Positions 1 through 12,898 of a DNA stretch of 64,000 nt are shown here, piece by piece. The translations under genes and the position numbers were made by a program. The notes under the pieces were generated by a model, which saw only the letters and a list, made by a program, of their open reading frames with translations, was not told where the DNA came from and searched no databases. Positions within the stretch are counted from its first letter, which is position 1. The number at the start of each line of letters is the position of its first letter. The DNA comes from Sipunculus nudus (lineage: Eukaryota > Annelida > Sipuncula > Golfingiida > Sipunculidae), in NCBI GenBank assembly GCA_026874595.1, contig CM049316.1, positions 44,965,695 through 45,029,694 of the forward strand, given 5' to 3'.

Positions 1-1000
1 AACACACTAAACAATAATTTGAAACAAGTATAAAACAAGCAAAACAAGAACAGATCATGTCCCTATCATATAGTGAGTGGAGGAAGTGGTACATATACTT
101 CGGGTGTGTGAGGCCCACCACATTCACTGTTTGATGGAGCATGGTGCAACACTGATCCCTTATTAATATTTATAACTAAAAAACACACTAAACAATAATT
201 TGAAACAAGTATAAAACAAGCAAAACAAGAACAGATCATGTCCCTATCATATAGTGAGTGGAGGAAGTGGTACATATACTTCGGGTGTGTGAGGCCCACC
301 ACATTCACTGTTTAATGGAGCATGGTGCTACACTGATCCCTCCTTAATATTTATAACTAAAAAACACACTAAACAATAATTTGAAACAAGTATAAAACAA
401 GCAAAACAAGAACAGATCATGTCCCTATCATATAGTGAGTGGAGGAAGTGGTACATATACTTCGGGTGTGTGAGGCCCACCACATTCACTGTTTGATGGA
501 GCATGGTGATACACTGATCCCTCCTTAATATTTATAACTAAAAAACACACTAAACAATAATTTGAAACAAGTATAAAACAAGCAAAACAAGAACAGATCA
601 TGTCCCTATCATATAGTGAGTGGAGGAAGTGGTACATATACTTCGGGTGTGTGAGGCCCACCACATTCACTGTTTGATGGAGCATGGTGATACACTGATC
701 CCTCATTAATATTTATAACTAAAAAACACACTAAACAATAATTTGAAACAAGTATAAAACAAGCAAAACAAGAACAGATCATGTCCCTATCATATAGTGA
801 GTGGAGGAAGTGGTACATATACTTCGGATGTGTGAAGCCCACCACATTCACTGTTTGATGGAGCATGGTGATACACTGATCCTTCATTAATATTTATAAC
901 AAAAAATCACACTAAACAATAATTTGAAACAAGTATAAAACAGGCAAAACAAGATCAGATCATGTCCCTATCATATAGGGAGTGAAGGCAGAGGCACATA
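1..1000. repeat. 181-bp satellite, about 5.5 tandem copies
   Basis: The same unit recurs every 181 bp from the window edge to about position 1000. Landmarks are AACACACTAAACAATAATTT, TCATATAGTGAGTGGAGG and GAGGCCCACCACATTCACTG. The first copies are almost identical; the last (from about 905) is more diverged and fades out after 1000. The array continues off the left edge. Open frames on the minus strand that repeat with the unit are only a by-product, because 181 is not a multiple of three and each frame closes after about 92 codons. Confidence 0.95.
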
Positions 1001-1706
1001 TACTTTGTACAGTTGTGTATTTCAACATCACTTTATATATTTCATTCATTTGTAATTAATTTTTATTTCTGGCATTTTTGAGGAACATGTTTAGTTTAAG
1101 TGCCATAGATATTATTCAGCACATATAAACTATATACTTTATACAGTACATTATGAAAATATTATCCTATAGACAGATTGTCTTGAAAAGCAGTGGCAGG
1201 TAGTATTCATTTGAACCGAATGTAACTGTATGGTTAAGTTAAGGAAGTGTAAGTGTCATTCAGATCTATTGTGTATTGCTGTTTTAATTATTTTTTTACC
1301 GAGGAGGGGCTGGAATTAGCTTACCAACTGCTACCTGTCCTTTTGGGAGGATGTAAAGGTTTTTGTTGTAAAGAAACGTGAGATAAGTTCAAGTAATGAA
1401 AGCTCAGTTGATAAACCTGTAATTTCAACTTGTGTAACAATTACTTCACTCCAAGAAATAAATCATATAAAATGTATGAAGTTCTTAAATGAACCCAACA
1501 ATTCATGCTCAAAGGAATGTTATAATAGTAGGATTATAGAAAATAATAAATCATCCTCATTAACATATTTTAAAAAAAAGGATACAATGAATATTTTCAG
1601 CAAGATTATAAGACCAGGAATTATTACTATTTCCATGGAAATATATAGATATGCCCAACAATGAAGAGTCATTAAATGAATAGGTGATCTTTGATCTTGT
1701 TTTCAG
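1001..1706. other. AT-rich non-coding sequence, probably intronic
   Basis: No convincing exon or repeat is seen. If the terminal exon at 1707 is real, this stretch and the satellite before it would lie in the last intron of that gene. The last bases form a good acceptor tract ending TCTTGTTTTCAG. Confidence 0.4.
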
Positions 1707-1796
1707 GCTGCCACTCCAAATCCGTCTATAATCAGGACGGGTAGCACGTTCCAGGTCAGACTGGATGGGATGAACATCCTGAGTGAACTCGACTAA
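1707..1796 (+). CDS. Orphan terminal coding exon of an unidentified gene
   Basis: After a polypyrimidine-rich acceptor (TTTTCAG, ending at 1706) an open frame of 29 codons runs to a TAA at 1794-1796. It reads AATPNPSIIRTGSTFQ... and ends ...MNILSELD. Codon use and composition look coding, unlike the surrounding AT-rich DNA, and AATAAA follows at 1942-1947. I do not recognise the family. The upstream exons would lie left of the window or hidden before the satellite. The reading phase (0 at the exon start) is inferred from the single long open frame; the other two frames were not pursued. Confidence 0.5.
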   Translation, partial: AATPNPSIIRTGSTFQVRLDGMNILSELD

Positions 1797-1941
1797 ATTT
1801 AGATATGCGGTGGAGGCCAGGTTCTCTAAGACATGTCTACTATAACTGAAAAATTAGTCATGGGACATAATGTCCAGGTGCCAAAGGGTGCCATGTCCTG
1901 GGCTACAGAATTCAAGTTAGTGTGAAAAGAACTATCTAACA

Positions 1942-1947
1942 AATAAA
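1942..1947 (+). terminator. Polyadenylation signal AATAAA for the orphan exon
   Basis: AATAAA lies 146 bp after the TAA stop of the exon at 1707-1796, a usual 3'UTR distance. The position fits, but the hexamer is common in AT-rich DNA. Confidence 0.35.
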
Positions 1948-3609
1948 ATTTAGAAGTACTGCTTGTGTAACTGAGCAGTTCTGTTGTGCCATGCAACAAA
2001 GATTAATAATATGAGATATGAGGAACCTTCCACAATTGTAATCATCAATTTAAGATGTAGCAATACACGTGACATTCTTTGTATATAATGCGTTGTACAG
2101 ATGGATGGATATGAGCACTATATTTTTAATGACTGATGAGTTTTCTCATTCTTGTTTTTTTCAGTGATTTGTCCATATCCCTATATCACTGTGTAATGTA
2201 TATATTAACATCTTAATGGATAAATCAGTGTATGAAATTTTTCATATACAAACAGTATCATTTGCTTGATTAATAATTTAAGGTATTTAAAAATACCTTA
2301 TTAAATGTAAGGGTATTTTAAGTGTCCAAATACGAATACCCTTTTAAAGGTATTTTGAAATATCCTTTTATAAAATACTTTGTTAAAGGTATTTCTGAAA
2401 TAAACTTTCAGTATTCGGGCCGGCGTATGAATATGCTTTATAAATATGAATATTGAGAATACTTCAAATGTTCGGTTGGTTCTTACACGCACAACACGTC
2501 CAGTTTTTTAAGTTTCGAGACAAATACGGATATAAGCTGAGCAGCATTTTAAGCCAACACGCATTAAAACTAGATGAAGCAATGATTTTTACATTTATTC
2601 ACAATTTTTCCAAACAGAATCATGTGAGATATGGCAATAGCTTTCCAGAGGTAAAAAACAGATATATCTGAAAAGAAGAGTCAAAATATTTCGGCACATT
2701 CACATTTTGTCATTCGCAAATTAGGTTGCCGTATAGACTGCCACAAGGTGAGAAGTACAAACCTTGGGTTACACACGAGAATGATCAGCTCGCATGGGTC
2801 GAAACATTTTGCCTATAGTGCTTGCATGCCAAGCACCGAGACAAAAGATTTGCGCACTTAGGGTGAAGCATAATTCCTGGGTGTTAACATGCAACTTATC
2901 GAACTTTCAGTCATGTTTGGCACGGCGCCAACATATATACATGGCTCCCTTACATGGTGGTGGTTAAATTTACAGCTCTCGTGAAAGCAGTGGTAAAATT
3001 AAATGAACTTGTACGATTGGAATGAGGCAACTGTGTAAGAAGTGTGATTTACATATTTATCCTGACACCCAAAAAGAGAAGATCCCGAACATATGTTAAT
3101 AAACACTGGACAGATGTATTTATAAATCTACTAAATGCATAAATCTACCAAAGAGCATAATTCTATATCAAGAGCAAGCGCAATATTAAACAAGCCAGAT
3201 TAGAAAAAAACTACACTAAATTATTGAGTTATATGCTGATTGCACTGTATTGGAATTTAAAGTGGTGAAAACTGACGGAAACAAGAGAAACCTTAAAAAC
3301 ATACGAGTTCATACGAAAACTTTGTACACACATGTATATTGTAAGTACAAGTGGTACGTATACATACTGATTGTGTATTCATATTTACGTTCAAGGGTTT
3401 AAAATAACATACACTGCGGATATATCCTGTTTGAACATTCAAATGAGATCTTCTGCTTGAACATAATTTGTTGCCTGTCAATGAATCAGCAGGACGTCTT
3501 TACGACGCATGCAGTTTATAAATGATAAACTCGTGGTTGTTTAAGGAATGTTTACTTTCTTCTGCGTTCTTGCTTAAAGAAAGCTGAACTTGGTCATGAT
3601 TGCATATCA
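1948..3609. other. Non-coding, no feature recognised
   Basis: AT-rich sequence. A short stretch at about 2279-2410 repeats the words GGTATTT and AAATACC in both orientations and can fold locally. Open frames here are short and have no recognisable protein similarity. Confidence 0.4.
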
Positions 3610-4547
3610 CTCAAAAACAGTTAGGTTGAAACGACCAAAAGTTGGTCGAATCCAACCAATTTAATTGGTCAAAATATGTCCAAACAATTTATTGTTGAGA
3701 ACAACCTATTTATTTTGGTTAAAATCAAATAACAGGTATTGGTCAAATCAACCAACATATTCGTCAGAGAAACCAACACAGCTCATCACATGATCACATG
3801 AACCAATTCCAGTTGGTCTGACTAGTGGATACATTTATGTGTGCACTGCTACTTTCAGACCCTTTTCACTTGTTTTATTCTCCAGATTGATTGGAAGTCT
3901 TCTTATAATAAGTCACTCTTGAGTTCCGGGTTGCTTTGGTGTGGGTTTCAAGGGGGAATCACAAATTCCACCCGATCTTGGAATCGAACATGTGAACGCT
4001 CGCGTACAAGTCAGATGTTTTGCCCCTCGGCCAGTAAAGCTTGCATTTTTTGTAAATGATTTGGAGCACTTTTGTATCTGATGATAAAACTGACCAACCG
4101 GTTTGGTCAGTGCTTAATTAATCAGTTGGTAAAAATAACTAAAATGTTGGTAAAATAAACCAATTTTTAACTCAACCAAGAAAACTGTTTTATATATGCA
4201 AATAAAAATTGGCCAAAATGCCCAATGAGTTTGGTTACTACATAACCAACAAGTTGGTTGAAATAACCAACGTGTTGGTTAAATCTACCATTATCATCTC
4301 AGCCAACAAAACTGGTCATATATGTGTACTAAGGTAACCAATATTTTGGTTATCTATTGACCAATATATTGATTAAACTTACGCACAGTACTTATATTCT
4401 GTTAACCAATACAAATTGGTCAGAACCACTAACTGGTTTGGTTAGTACTTTAACAATGGGTTGGTTAAAATAAAAATATCTTGATTAACAACCAAACTGG
4501 CTTAACCAATTAAATTGGTTACATATTTAACCAATCTGTTTTTTAAG
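3610..4547. mobile_element. Palindromic-word element built from CCAA/TTGG
   Basis: Roughly 40 copies of CCAA or TTGG occur in alternating orientation, often as short palindromes such as ACCAATTTAATTGGT. The two ends are inverted copies: AAAAACAGTTAGGTTGAAA at the left and, on the opposite strand, AAAAAACAGATTGGTTAAA at the right. This looks like a non-autonomous inverted-repeat element with a highly structured body. No transposase is present. A tRNA-derived SINE appears to sit inside it at about 3900-4060. Confidence 0.6.
3900..4060 (-). mobile_element. tRNA-derived SINE fragment (minus strand)
   Basis: On the minus strand a pol III box B-like word, TGTTCGATTCC, lies at 3990-3980. It is preceded by tRNA-like sequence (GCCGAGGGGC at about 4034-4025), consistent with a tRNA-derived SINE head. 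The edges are approximate. Confidence 0.45.
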
Positions 4548-5347
4548 CGTAAGCTTAAATATAATACCATACATCACCCTTACTCCATTATAGTATACAG
4601 AAAATCGTCAAAAAGAGGAATACATAAAGAAAGATGCTATTAACACAAAAACTGCTCATTCGAGTACCTAAAGAATAGGAAATTTTGATTGAGAAACAGC
4701 ACACAGGGAACAGGCTACCCTTGTTCAGTCAGGAACCCCAAATGTTTTCTGTTGTTTACATTTAATGTGTATATCATTACATATATCATTTGAATATACA
4801 TGCATTTAATCACCCTTTAAAAAATGTATTCTGCCCTGTGCAACCATATATACTTGGCGCGACAATATTACATCATTTAAATTTAAGAGGTGATGTTTCC
4901 ACTGGCATTTGTGTTTTTGTTCGTATATTGGTTTATAGGCCTATAAGCCATTTACTCAAAGCATATTTAAACAAGTTTCTCCAGATTATACCCTATAGAG
5001 ACTAGGGAGATCTTTAATTGAAAGAAAACGCTAAATATTTTTCAATTTTCGTGCCCGTGTGCAGAAGTAGAGTCATGATTAAAACTTCTGGGCATCGATC
5101 TATCATTTCCCTTTTGATAATGCTCATTAAATCTATTCTCAATTTTAAAAAATCAGCCCAACACTGGATATGCTTTGGTCCACTGTAATGGAAATGTGAG
5201 TATATGATCCTACAAGCTCGAGGGATTAGGGCTAAATAAATTCATTCTTTTACGATGACTTACCTTTCGGTCTCATTGAAGGGATTTGCGTTATGTTTAA
5301 AATGGTTTGTACTTCAAAAAAAGCTACACGAGCACTGCTCATGCTCA
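4548..5347. other. Non-coding, no feature recognised
   Basis: AT-rich sequence between two mobile elements. No supported exon or repeat is seen. Confidence 0.35.
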
Positions 5348-5616
5348 CAAACGGTCAGGGGCGTCAATATAGGGGGGGGGGTGATGGGGTATATATACCC
5401 CCCACTTTTTGGCAAGGGGGGATGGCCAATGTAATCATCCCCCGACTTTTTGGAGAATAATATTATAATATTGCAAATAAAATATATAAATAAATAGAAT
5501 TAAAGACTTTGGATCCATTTACTAAAAAATGTTATATCTGAGCCTTGCTTTGAATTACAAATCCTTATTTTCCACTACAATATTATGATTTTTTTAAAAA
5601 TGATTAACATTGGTAT

Positions 5617-5684
<68 letters not shown>
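5617..5684. repeat. (TA)n microsatellite, left flank of foldback element
   Basis: A nearly pure TA tract of about 68 bp directly borders the GTCAGAGACGAGATT terminus of the foldback element. Confidence 0.95.
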
Positions 5685-5687
<3 letters not shown>

Positions 5688-7839
5688 AGAGACGAGATTG
5701 AAATCCAGGCGGATTTTAAATTCGCCTAGACGAGATTGCGATTGTGATCTCGCCTAGGCGAGATTGCAATTGTGATCTCGGCTAGACAGATTTTAAACTC
5801 GCCTAGACGAGATCACAATCGCAATCTCGCCTAGGCGAGATTAAAATCCATCATGGAGCAGGCCAGGATTTTAATCTCGCCTAGGCGAGTTTAAAATCTG
5901 TCTGGTGTCATCCAGGCGAGTTTAAAATCTGCCTGATATCACTTGGGCGAGTTTAAAATCTGCCTAGGCGAGATTAAAATAGTAATCTGATCTAATTTCC
6001 CAATAAATTATGCATTGTAATTGACTTATGAAAGATGTTTTCAGTCAGATTTTCAATATTTTAACACTGAATGGTTACGTATAGTTCACAAGTAATATAT
6101 TTATTAATATTTACAGATTATATTATTAATTAAATAATTAACATTAATTTAGGAAATGGAATATTTTATATTATATATTTTTTATTAATATGGTTATGTA
6201 TAGTTCACAAGTAATATATATTTAATATTATTTACAGAATATTATAATATTTATGTAATAATTAACATTAATTTTTTTATTTCATATTTTTATTTATAAA
6301 CAATGTAATAAGAAACTTACATTGGTATTGTATATATATATATATATATGGCATATTCAAATATGAATATGATGTGGGCTGCTGCTGATTATTTACATAA
6401 TAATTTTGTTGTCAATATTAATTTGAAGGGAAACTGGTATTAGTAATATTAGTAATGTAGTATTTTAAAAAGACAAAAGGAACATAGCTCATTTATTTTT
6501 TATCAATATAATTCAATGCATGTTCACATGCATAAATGATCTATTACTCTATGAATCTAGAAATCATATTTTTTCTGATATGATATAATACTGTCCAAAA
6601 AAAGGCAGTTATCTTGTAACACAGTCTACATAAACATTGAAGCTTCACAAAATGCCTCACAAAACATTTAAAAAAAGGATCAGAAGAATATTATATACAT
6701 TATAAAAAAAGATTAAATAAGACAAAGAAATATTCACTTGCATACATCTGTGTATCAACCATTACCTTTTCTCATATGATGTTTAATTACCTAAAAAAGG
6801 ATGGTGTATCAAAGTCCATCATAAATACTGATACCCTGCATATTTTGTACCATAAGTGTACATGTTTTGACTGTTGGGTGTTGAATACCTGGGTGAAAAG
6901 AAACATTTGAACCAGATCAACCAACTAATTTGTTCTGTTTGTCCTGTAAGAATTATCAAATATGATGATTGTTTATGTTAATGTGTAATATACTCATTAA
7001 ATAGTGAAGTAATAGCTATCTAGACTAATCTATCTATCTGTCTATCTATCTATCTATGATTGATTCAATATGCAAGCGGATGACTTTTCCCCCCAGATTT
7101 GCTCTTCATAATATCTCATAGGTGTGCTTCAATATACCTCTTGTTACTCTCTAATTGCCATATATTTAAATACCTTTACAAATTATTTTTTCGTAAAAAT
7201 TATTAGTGATATTTACAATCCCAAGAATGTTAAGAAAACTGGAGAAAAAAAAATAAAGATTAATTAATGTTTAGCAAATAATTGGTATAATAAGGATGCT
7301 TTAGACCACATGAAACACATCAAAGGTGCAAATAATAATCAAATATCTATTTCATAATTGTTTCCAAAATTAATGTTAATTATCACATGAATAATTATTA
7401 CATAACTGTAAAAAAGTTAATTATTACATTAATACTATAATATTCTGTAAATATTAATAAATATATTACCTTTTAACTATATATAACCATTCAGTGTTAA
7501 AATATTGAAAATCCGACTGAAAACATCTTTCATATGTCAATTACAATGCTTAATATATTAGGAAATTAGATCAGATCACTATTTTAATCTCGCCTAGCAG
7601 ATTTTAAACTCGCCTAAGTAATATCAGGCAGATTTTAAACTCGCCTGGATGACACCAGACGGATTTTAAACTCGCCTAGGCGAGATTAAAATCCTGGCCT
7701 GCTCCATGATGGATTTTAATCTAGGCGAGTTTAAAATCTGTCTAGCCGAGATCATAATTGCAATCTCGCCTAGGCGAGATCACAATCGCAATCTCGTCTA
7801 GGCGAATTTAAAATCCGCCTGGATTTCAATCTCGTCTCT

Positions 7840-7842
<3 letters not shown>
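5685..7842. mobile_element. Foldback element with about 0.5-kb inverted repeats, GCCTAGGC words
   Basis: The left end GTCAGAGACGAGATTGAAAT and the right end (reverse complement, ending at 7842) match almost base for base, and the inverted similarity extends to about 6265 on the left and about 7330 on the right. The outer 300 bp of each arm is built of alternating words such as GCCTAGGCGAGATT and GATTTTAAACTCGCC, which are themselves palindromic. (TA)n tracts border both ends. The AT-rich centre has no open frame, so the element is non-autonomous. It lies inside the hAT-like element. Confidence 0.8.
7020..7058. repeat. (ATCT)n microsatellite
   Basis: Short run of CTAT/CTGT tetranucleotides in the centre of the foldback element. 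Confidence 0.8.

Positions 7843-7890
<48 letters not shown>
7843..7890. repeat. (TA)n microsatellite, right flank of foldback element
   Basis: TA tract directly after the terminal ...CTCGTCTCTGAC of the foldback element. A (TG)n tract follows at about 7925-7943. Confidence 0.9.
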
Positions 7891-7892
<2 letters not shown>

Positions 7893-8005
7893 GAATATGT
7901 CACTCAGAGACGCTGAAAAATGTATATGTGTGTGTGTGTGTGTATAAATATACAAAGTCATCCCCCCCCCACCCTGGAAGAAAAATTGACGCCACTGCAA
8001 ACGGT

Positions 8006-10030
8006 TTTGAAACTAGATAACCGAATCGTTCACTATGTACAGAGAGATGCATGTGGCCACGACCTCTCCCGTGTGCTTGGGCAATAATGTAATTTTATCA
8101 GGAATCGTGTAATTATGTGACGGAATAACGTACGCAGGGCTGCTGTAAATCACAAGAATGAACACAGATTCCCCGGTAACAGGTAATAAAACAAGGTTCT
8201 TTAATTTTCCTTGGCTTTATATGAATGATGCCTCTGTTAATCAAACCGGGACTTGACTGTACAATATATAGAAAATTCCCGGTACAGTCGTATATACACC
8301 CTGGCATAAAAGAAAAACAAGAATTACTTAACCTTTATCACGACTATACACATGTTTAAATGTTTTTCTCGTGTTTAACAGTTGCCACGTTGAAATGACA
8401 TAAATGAATGGCATGACATGTTTAACATATAAGCCAAGAGTTCTCTTCTTTCCATGGCTTTCTGGGGGAAATGTTTTATCGTATAAATGTGTATCTATCT
8501 GTATTTTAACTGCATGCTAACGTAAATTTGTAAATGTGAAATCATACGAACAGCGCCTGCTACAATTTGATTTAATTTGCATGTGACATTGACCTTCACA
8601 AGTGTGATATGGCATAAAATATTCTTTAACCAAACATTTAATAAATTATAATTCTTAAATATTAATATCTTGAAGAAGTGACATTTGCTCTTATCCTTTG
8701 CAACAAATCGATTTTTTAAGCTCTGTTGATTTCCCATCAAAGATGCATGGAATTCTACTGGTATTGGTATTTCAGAATAAGTGTACTTTAACATTTTATT
8801 TTTCTCAATTTTTCCACACATCTCCGTTTTTTTATTTTAATTGTATTTGGCTGTATCCTGAATGAGATGATTTTAAAGTAAATGATCGTTATAAAGTAAT
8901 TAACCTTGCCATGCATGAGAACAGAGATAATCAAAAAGTCAATATTTATAGACTGCCCTAAATGAGTGCCACACAAAAGGATAATTGGTATTTTGTTAAT
9001 TGAATCGTATAGCTGTTACATTGCTCATCAATGTTGAATTTAATCAATTTATCTTATTTTCACAGAAACTGGACTGTTTTGAAAACTCTAAAACTGATTC
9101 ATTATTTATACATTTAAAGAATATCTAAATCGTTAATGGTAAATATCTTTGAAGTGAACAGCTGCACATGGTTGTTTAAGGAGGCACATTTCAGTGACTG
9201 GCAATCAATCAAGTTGTGCTTATAGCAATCTTCTTACATCTGGGAGCTTTACAGGTCGCTGATGTCACCTTTTTGTTACGTCTGTTTCTCTGTACGCCCA
9301 CGTGTAAATACACAATGATAACGATGAAGTCACAAGGCGCCGTTTAGACAACACCCGTATCCACTAATGCCTCGTTATTTGAAGCGATTCCATCACCAAA
9401 ATAGAGAGCAGTCACAGGAGTGCAAAACTCCGCAATTTAGATCCGTTATATATATTTCACCACAACTTTCTCATTCCACAAAATGTTACTGTTATATTTT
9501 GATAAATTTTGGAGACGCCGTGTGGACAAATAAACAGAAAACACGGGTGAACACTCAACCTCTAGGTGACTGCTTGGTGAAGATAAACATTTCCGCAAAG
9601 AGTGAACACCGTGAGTGAAGCACCAGATGGGTCGTAATCCACAGTCCGGACTCAACGTGTTATGTTTGATTTCATTTGAATCATGCAACACATTACATAC
9701 ACGTTTCAAATGACGTCATCGTAAACCATTAATAAATTTGTTTGTTAGTATCAGACGTGATTAAGCATTTATAAAAGTATCTTATAACATCAAGTGTTCT
9801 AAAAAATATTTGATAAGTATGTCATCAGGACTAGAAGAACTTTTGCCCACGATTTTTTTCTTTGTCTTCGACTTACTAGTCATTTACATTTAACCTTACT
9901 TATACCTAGGAAAGTCCATAATTTTCATAGATTTCAAATAGTGCAGATATATATAACAATAATTTTCCTTTCTTCGGATGTGCAAACGTCTTACTTTCAC
10001 AGTAATATGGTTATCGTTGTCACCCTGATA
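8006..10030. other. Non-coding, no feature recognised
   Basis: Unique-looking AT-rich sequence. Several short open frames occur on both strands without recognisable similarity or splice context. Confidence 0.35.
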
Positions 10031-10519
10031 ACCAAGGACTCATCTTATTTTTTTTTTGGGGGGGGGGGGGGGATGGGGATAAACCATGTAATATATACAG
10101 GGGGTCTATGTTTTAATAGTAAAACAAAAACCACCAAATTACACCAACACAGTGATTGTATATGCCTGTGTACAGCCGTGATAGAACATAGGGTTTAGAT
10201 TTGAAACAATAAAATCATATTTCATTAGTAATGTTATCAAAGTCAACAGAATCAGTAGGATATAGATTGACACTTGGAAAATTATTACACATGGACATCA
10301 TGTGATATACTTACCCCGCCAGAAGTCTCGTTTTTGCGTCTGTCCTTTAGACAGAAGAGTGTAATCCTCGTCTGAAAGCACGCATACGCAAATGAGAATT
10401 TTTTTACACGTGGTGACATGAGAGCCTCAATCTTTGCTTTACCATTCTTAATTAACATGGCATAAACCATATACCACTGGTAAACTAGGGACCCAGGGGT
10501 CTCGACGCTCAACTGTATT

Positions 10520-11300
10520 TGTCTATAAGAATATTTTGAAGAAATTTTTCAGAATGACGGTCCTGTGACCTTCGCCTTTGACCTCTGGACACTGAAAATC
10601 AAAATGTTTCTTACTTAAGTTGTGGGTCATTAATAGATCAAGTTTGAAGCCAATCTGTTTAGCCAACGCAGAATTATCATCCATAATCTAATTTGTGAAT
10701 GAATGGGTCCTGTGACCTTGACTCTGACCTTACGACCCCAAATCACAAAAGAATCTCCCCCTATCGGCAGGTGAGTAATATCTTGAAGATGGAAGGTTTG
10801 TGGTGAAAAGTTTGACTTGGATTGCATACACATTCCTTTCAAGAAATGGGTCCTGTGACCTTGACCTTTGAATACCAAAATCGACAGGTTTTTTACTTTA
10901 GTTGTGGGCCATATATAAGTTAGGTTTGAAACCAATATGTCAAACTAATCGCGAGTTATCATCTGGAAACTAATTTGTGAACAGATGGCCCTGTGACCTT
11001 GACCTTTGACCTTGTGATCCCAAATTCATTTATGCTCTCCCCATACTGGCAAGTCAGCTAAATGTGCAAGATTGAACGTTTGAAAAGCTAGGCTTAAAAT
11101 TCAGCCATAATTTTTTTTAAATAAGTGAGTCTTATGACCTTGACCTTTGATCTCATGACCCAAAAAGCATACAGGTTCTTTCTTTAGTGGTGGGCCATTT
11201 GTAAGTCGTGTTTGAATACATATGTCAATCCAACCTGGAGTTATCATCTGGAAACATATTTGTGTGGATAAACGGATGGACAGACAGACAGACGAACAGA
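10520..11300 (-). repeat. AGGTCA-type tandem repeat, about three diverged units (minus strand)
   Basis: On the minus strand units of roughly 290 bp carry the block AGGTCAAAGGTCAAGGTCA or variants, followed by a GATTTCAAAC-like segment. On the + strand this is seen as GTGACCTTGACCTTTGACC. The array ends in a (GACA)n tract at about 11279-11312. It is the same family as the large array at 60.4-63.2 kb. Confidence 0.75.
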
Positions 11301-11419
11301 CAGACAGACAGGGTGATTACTAAAGGGTATCCACTTGTGATCAATAAACACACCAGGTTTTGGTACACAAGATGGAATCAGAGCTAAGAAACTTACATGA
11401 TTATTCTGGGGGGTAATTA

Positions 11420-11622
11420 CAAGCTCCATAGCCCGGAGGATATAGGTCGCAGTGACCTAATTCCAAGTTTCCAAGGAGATTTTTATTGACCTCCTTGAAT
11501 GTTCACTAAGAAGTTTCTAGGATCAGCAGTTACGATTTGTGCCCTGCTAACTGACGGCCGGACGGACGACGGACAAACCGTCATTCCAATATCTTAGTTG
11601 ACTTACAGTCAGCTGAGCTAAA
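11420..11622 (-). mobile_element. End of a CAGCTGAGC-bounded dispersed repeat
   Basis: Sequence containing GGTCGCAGTGACCTAATTCC, GACGGACGACGGACAAA and finally CAGTCAGCTGAGCTAAAA matches other copies in the window at 20.28-20.36 kb and, inverted, at 40.83 and 51.76 kb. Only this end is clear here. Confidence 0.6.
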
Positions 11623-11639
11623 AAGTATATGTCCATGAT

Positions 11640-12400
11640 AATTTTTATGTGACTTTGTTTTATTTAAAATGTGTCTAACCTCAGACGTGTATCAGGAAAC
11701 ATCGAACTGTATCTCGTAAGTATTGTATCCCTGAGTTGCATTCTTAATGAATATAAAAAGAGTACATAAATAAATAACAGTTAATATAAGTCTTTGCAAT
11801 TCAAATAAAAAAAAAGAGTAGTTTGGAGCAATTAACAGGGGTACGAGGTCAAGCGGCGTATACATATCGTGTACAGACGACAGCGAACCTAGGGGGATTG
11901 ACCTTAGTGACGCAGATAGCTGGACGAAGCGTGCCTGGGATTCTGTCAGCCACCATCGGCAAATGTTGGAAACACACAGGATTTATACCCAGGGGTGAAC
12001 AGCCAAATGAAACAGATCGGCATGGCGGTCCAGAAGCAAGTAGTATCCTTCCTCTTCAACAACGAGTGACAGATTGCCTCGGGATTGACAACAGTGCACC
12101 CAAGTCTCATCAGGAATGCGTCAATGTAGCCATGACAACATGACACTCAGGCTTTCGGAAAAAAAACTGATAGGGCCTGGAGTCATGATGGCAGTCACAA
12201 CAGAACGCCCATTCTAAGGGTCGGATCAAAATATTTGCTGTCTGGTATTATTTGGCATTACAGGCTTATATAGTCGTATTATATGTGCTAAATATCAAAG
12301 AAAAAATGTTGTTACACAAAAATAATTACAATTATTACCTCCTTTCATCGCTATTGCACCGATTAACGTGAAGCGGTACTTCTCATTCAAAACTAAATGT
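11640..12400. other. Mixed sequence with a GC-richer open stretch
   Basis: Positions 11823-12143 are open on the + strand for 106 codons, and 12146-11946 is open on the minus strand. The stretch is less AT-rich than its surroundings, but no family, splice signal or promoter could be recognised, so it is not called as a gene. Confidence 0.25.
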
Positions 12401-12411
12401 GTCATGGCGCG

Positions 12412-12833
12412 GTCGTGTATGTAAACTTGGAAGTCGGAAGCCGGAAGCCGGAAACCAACGAAAGCAGTTTAAAGCATATACAAAATGCTAACGTTTCAAT
12501 ACCGTTTTGTTTTTCCCCGATAGAATAAGATCTTTTTTTATCATTTTGTGAAGAATAATAGTTATCCATAGTTTAATCTGAACGTTATGGAAGATTTTGT
12601 GCTCGGAAGCCATCTCGGAAGTCAGTCAGAAGTGCTTGGATGTTATCCAATGTGTATAACTCGGAAGTCACAGAGACGCACTGTGCCCAAAATGCAGTTT
12701 CATTATAATTATAGTTACATGCATATATTAAAATTGCTTATGCATGATTCTGCTTTTAATGTGTGTATAATGCAATACATGATACATAATCGGAAAACTA
12801 TAAGTTCTTATTTTTTTTTTTTAATTTAATATA

Positions 12834-12898
<65 letters not shown>

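Larger units (their letters stand above)
5356..7997. mobile_element. hAT-like non-autonomous element with 8-bp target duplication
   Basis: The ends are inverted: CAGGGGCGTCAAT at 5356 and ATTGACGCCACTG ending at 7997. They are flanked by an exact 8-bp direct repeat, CAAACGGT, at 5348-5355 and 7998-8005. Eight-base duplications and CAG-type ends are typical of the hAT superfamily. G-rich and C-rich runs lie just inside the two ends. No transposase frame is present. Most of the interior is a second, foldback element flanked by (TA)n. Confidence 0.8.

Noticed and set aside
66-887. Repeated 80-92 codon open frames on the minus strand
   Set aside because: They recur with the 181-bp satellite and end where the unit length shifts the frame; they are not genes.
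11823-12146. Open frames on both strands in a GC-richer stretch
   Set aside because: Neither frame shows a family pattern or gene signals; kept only as a described region.
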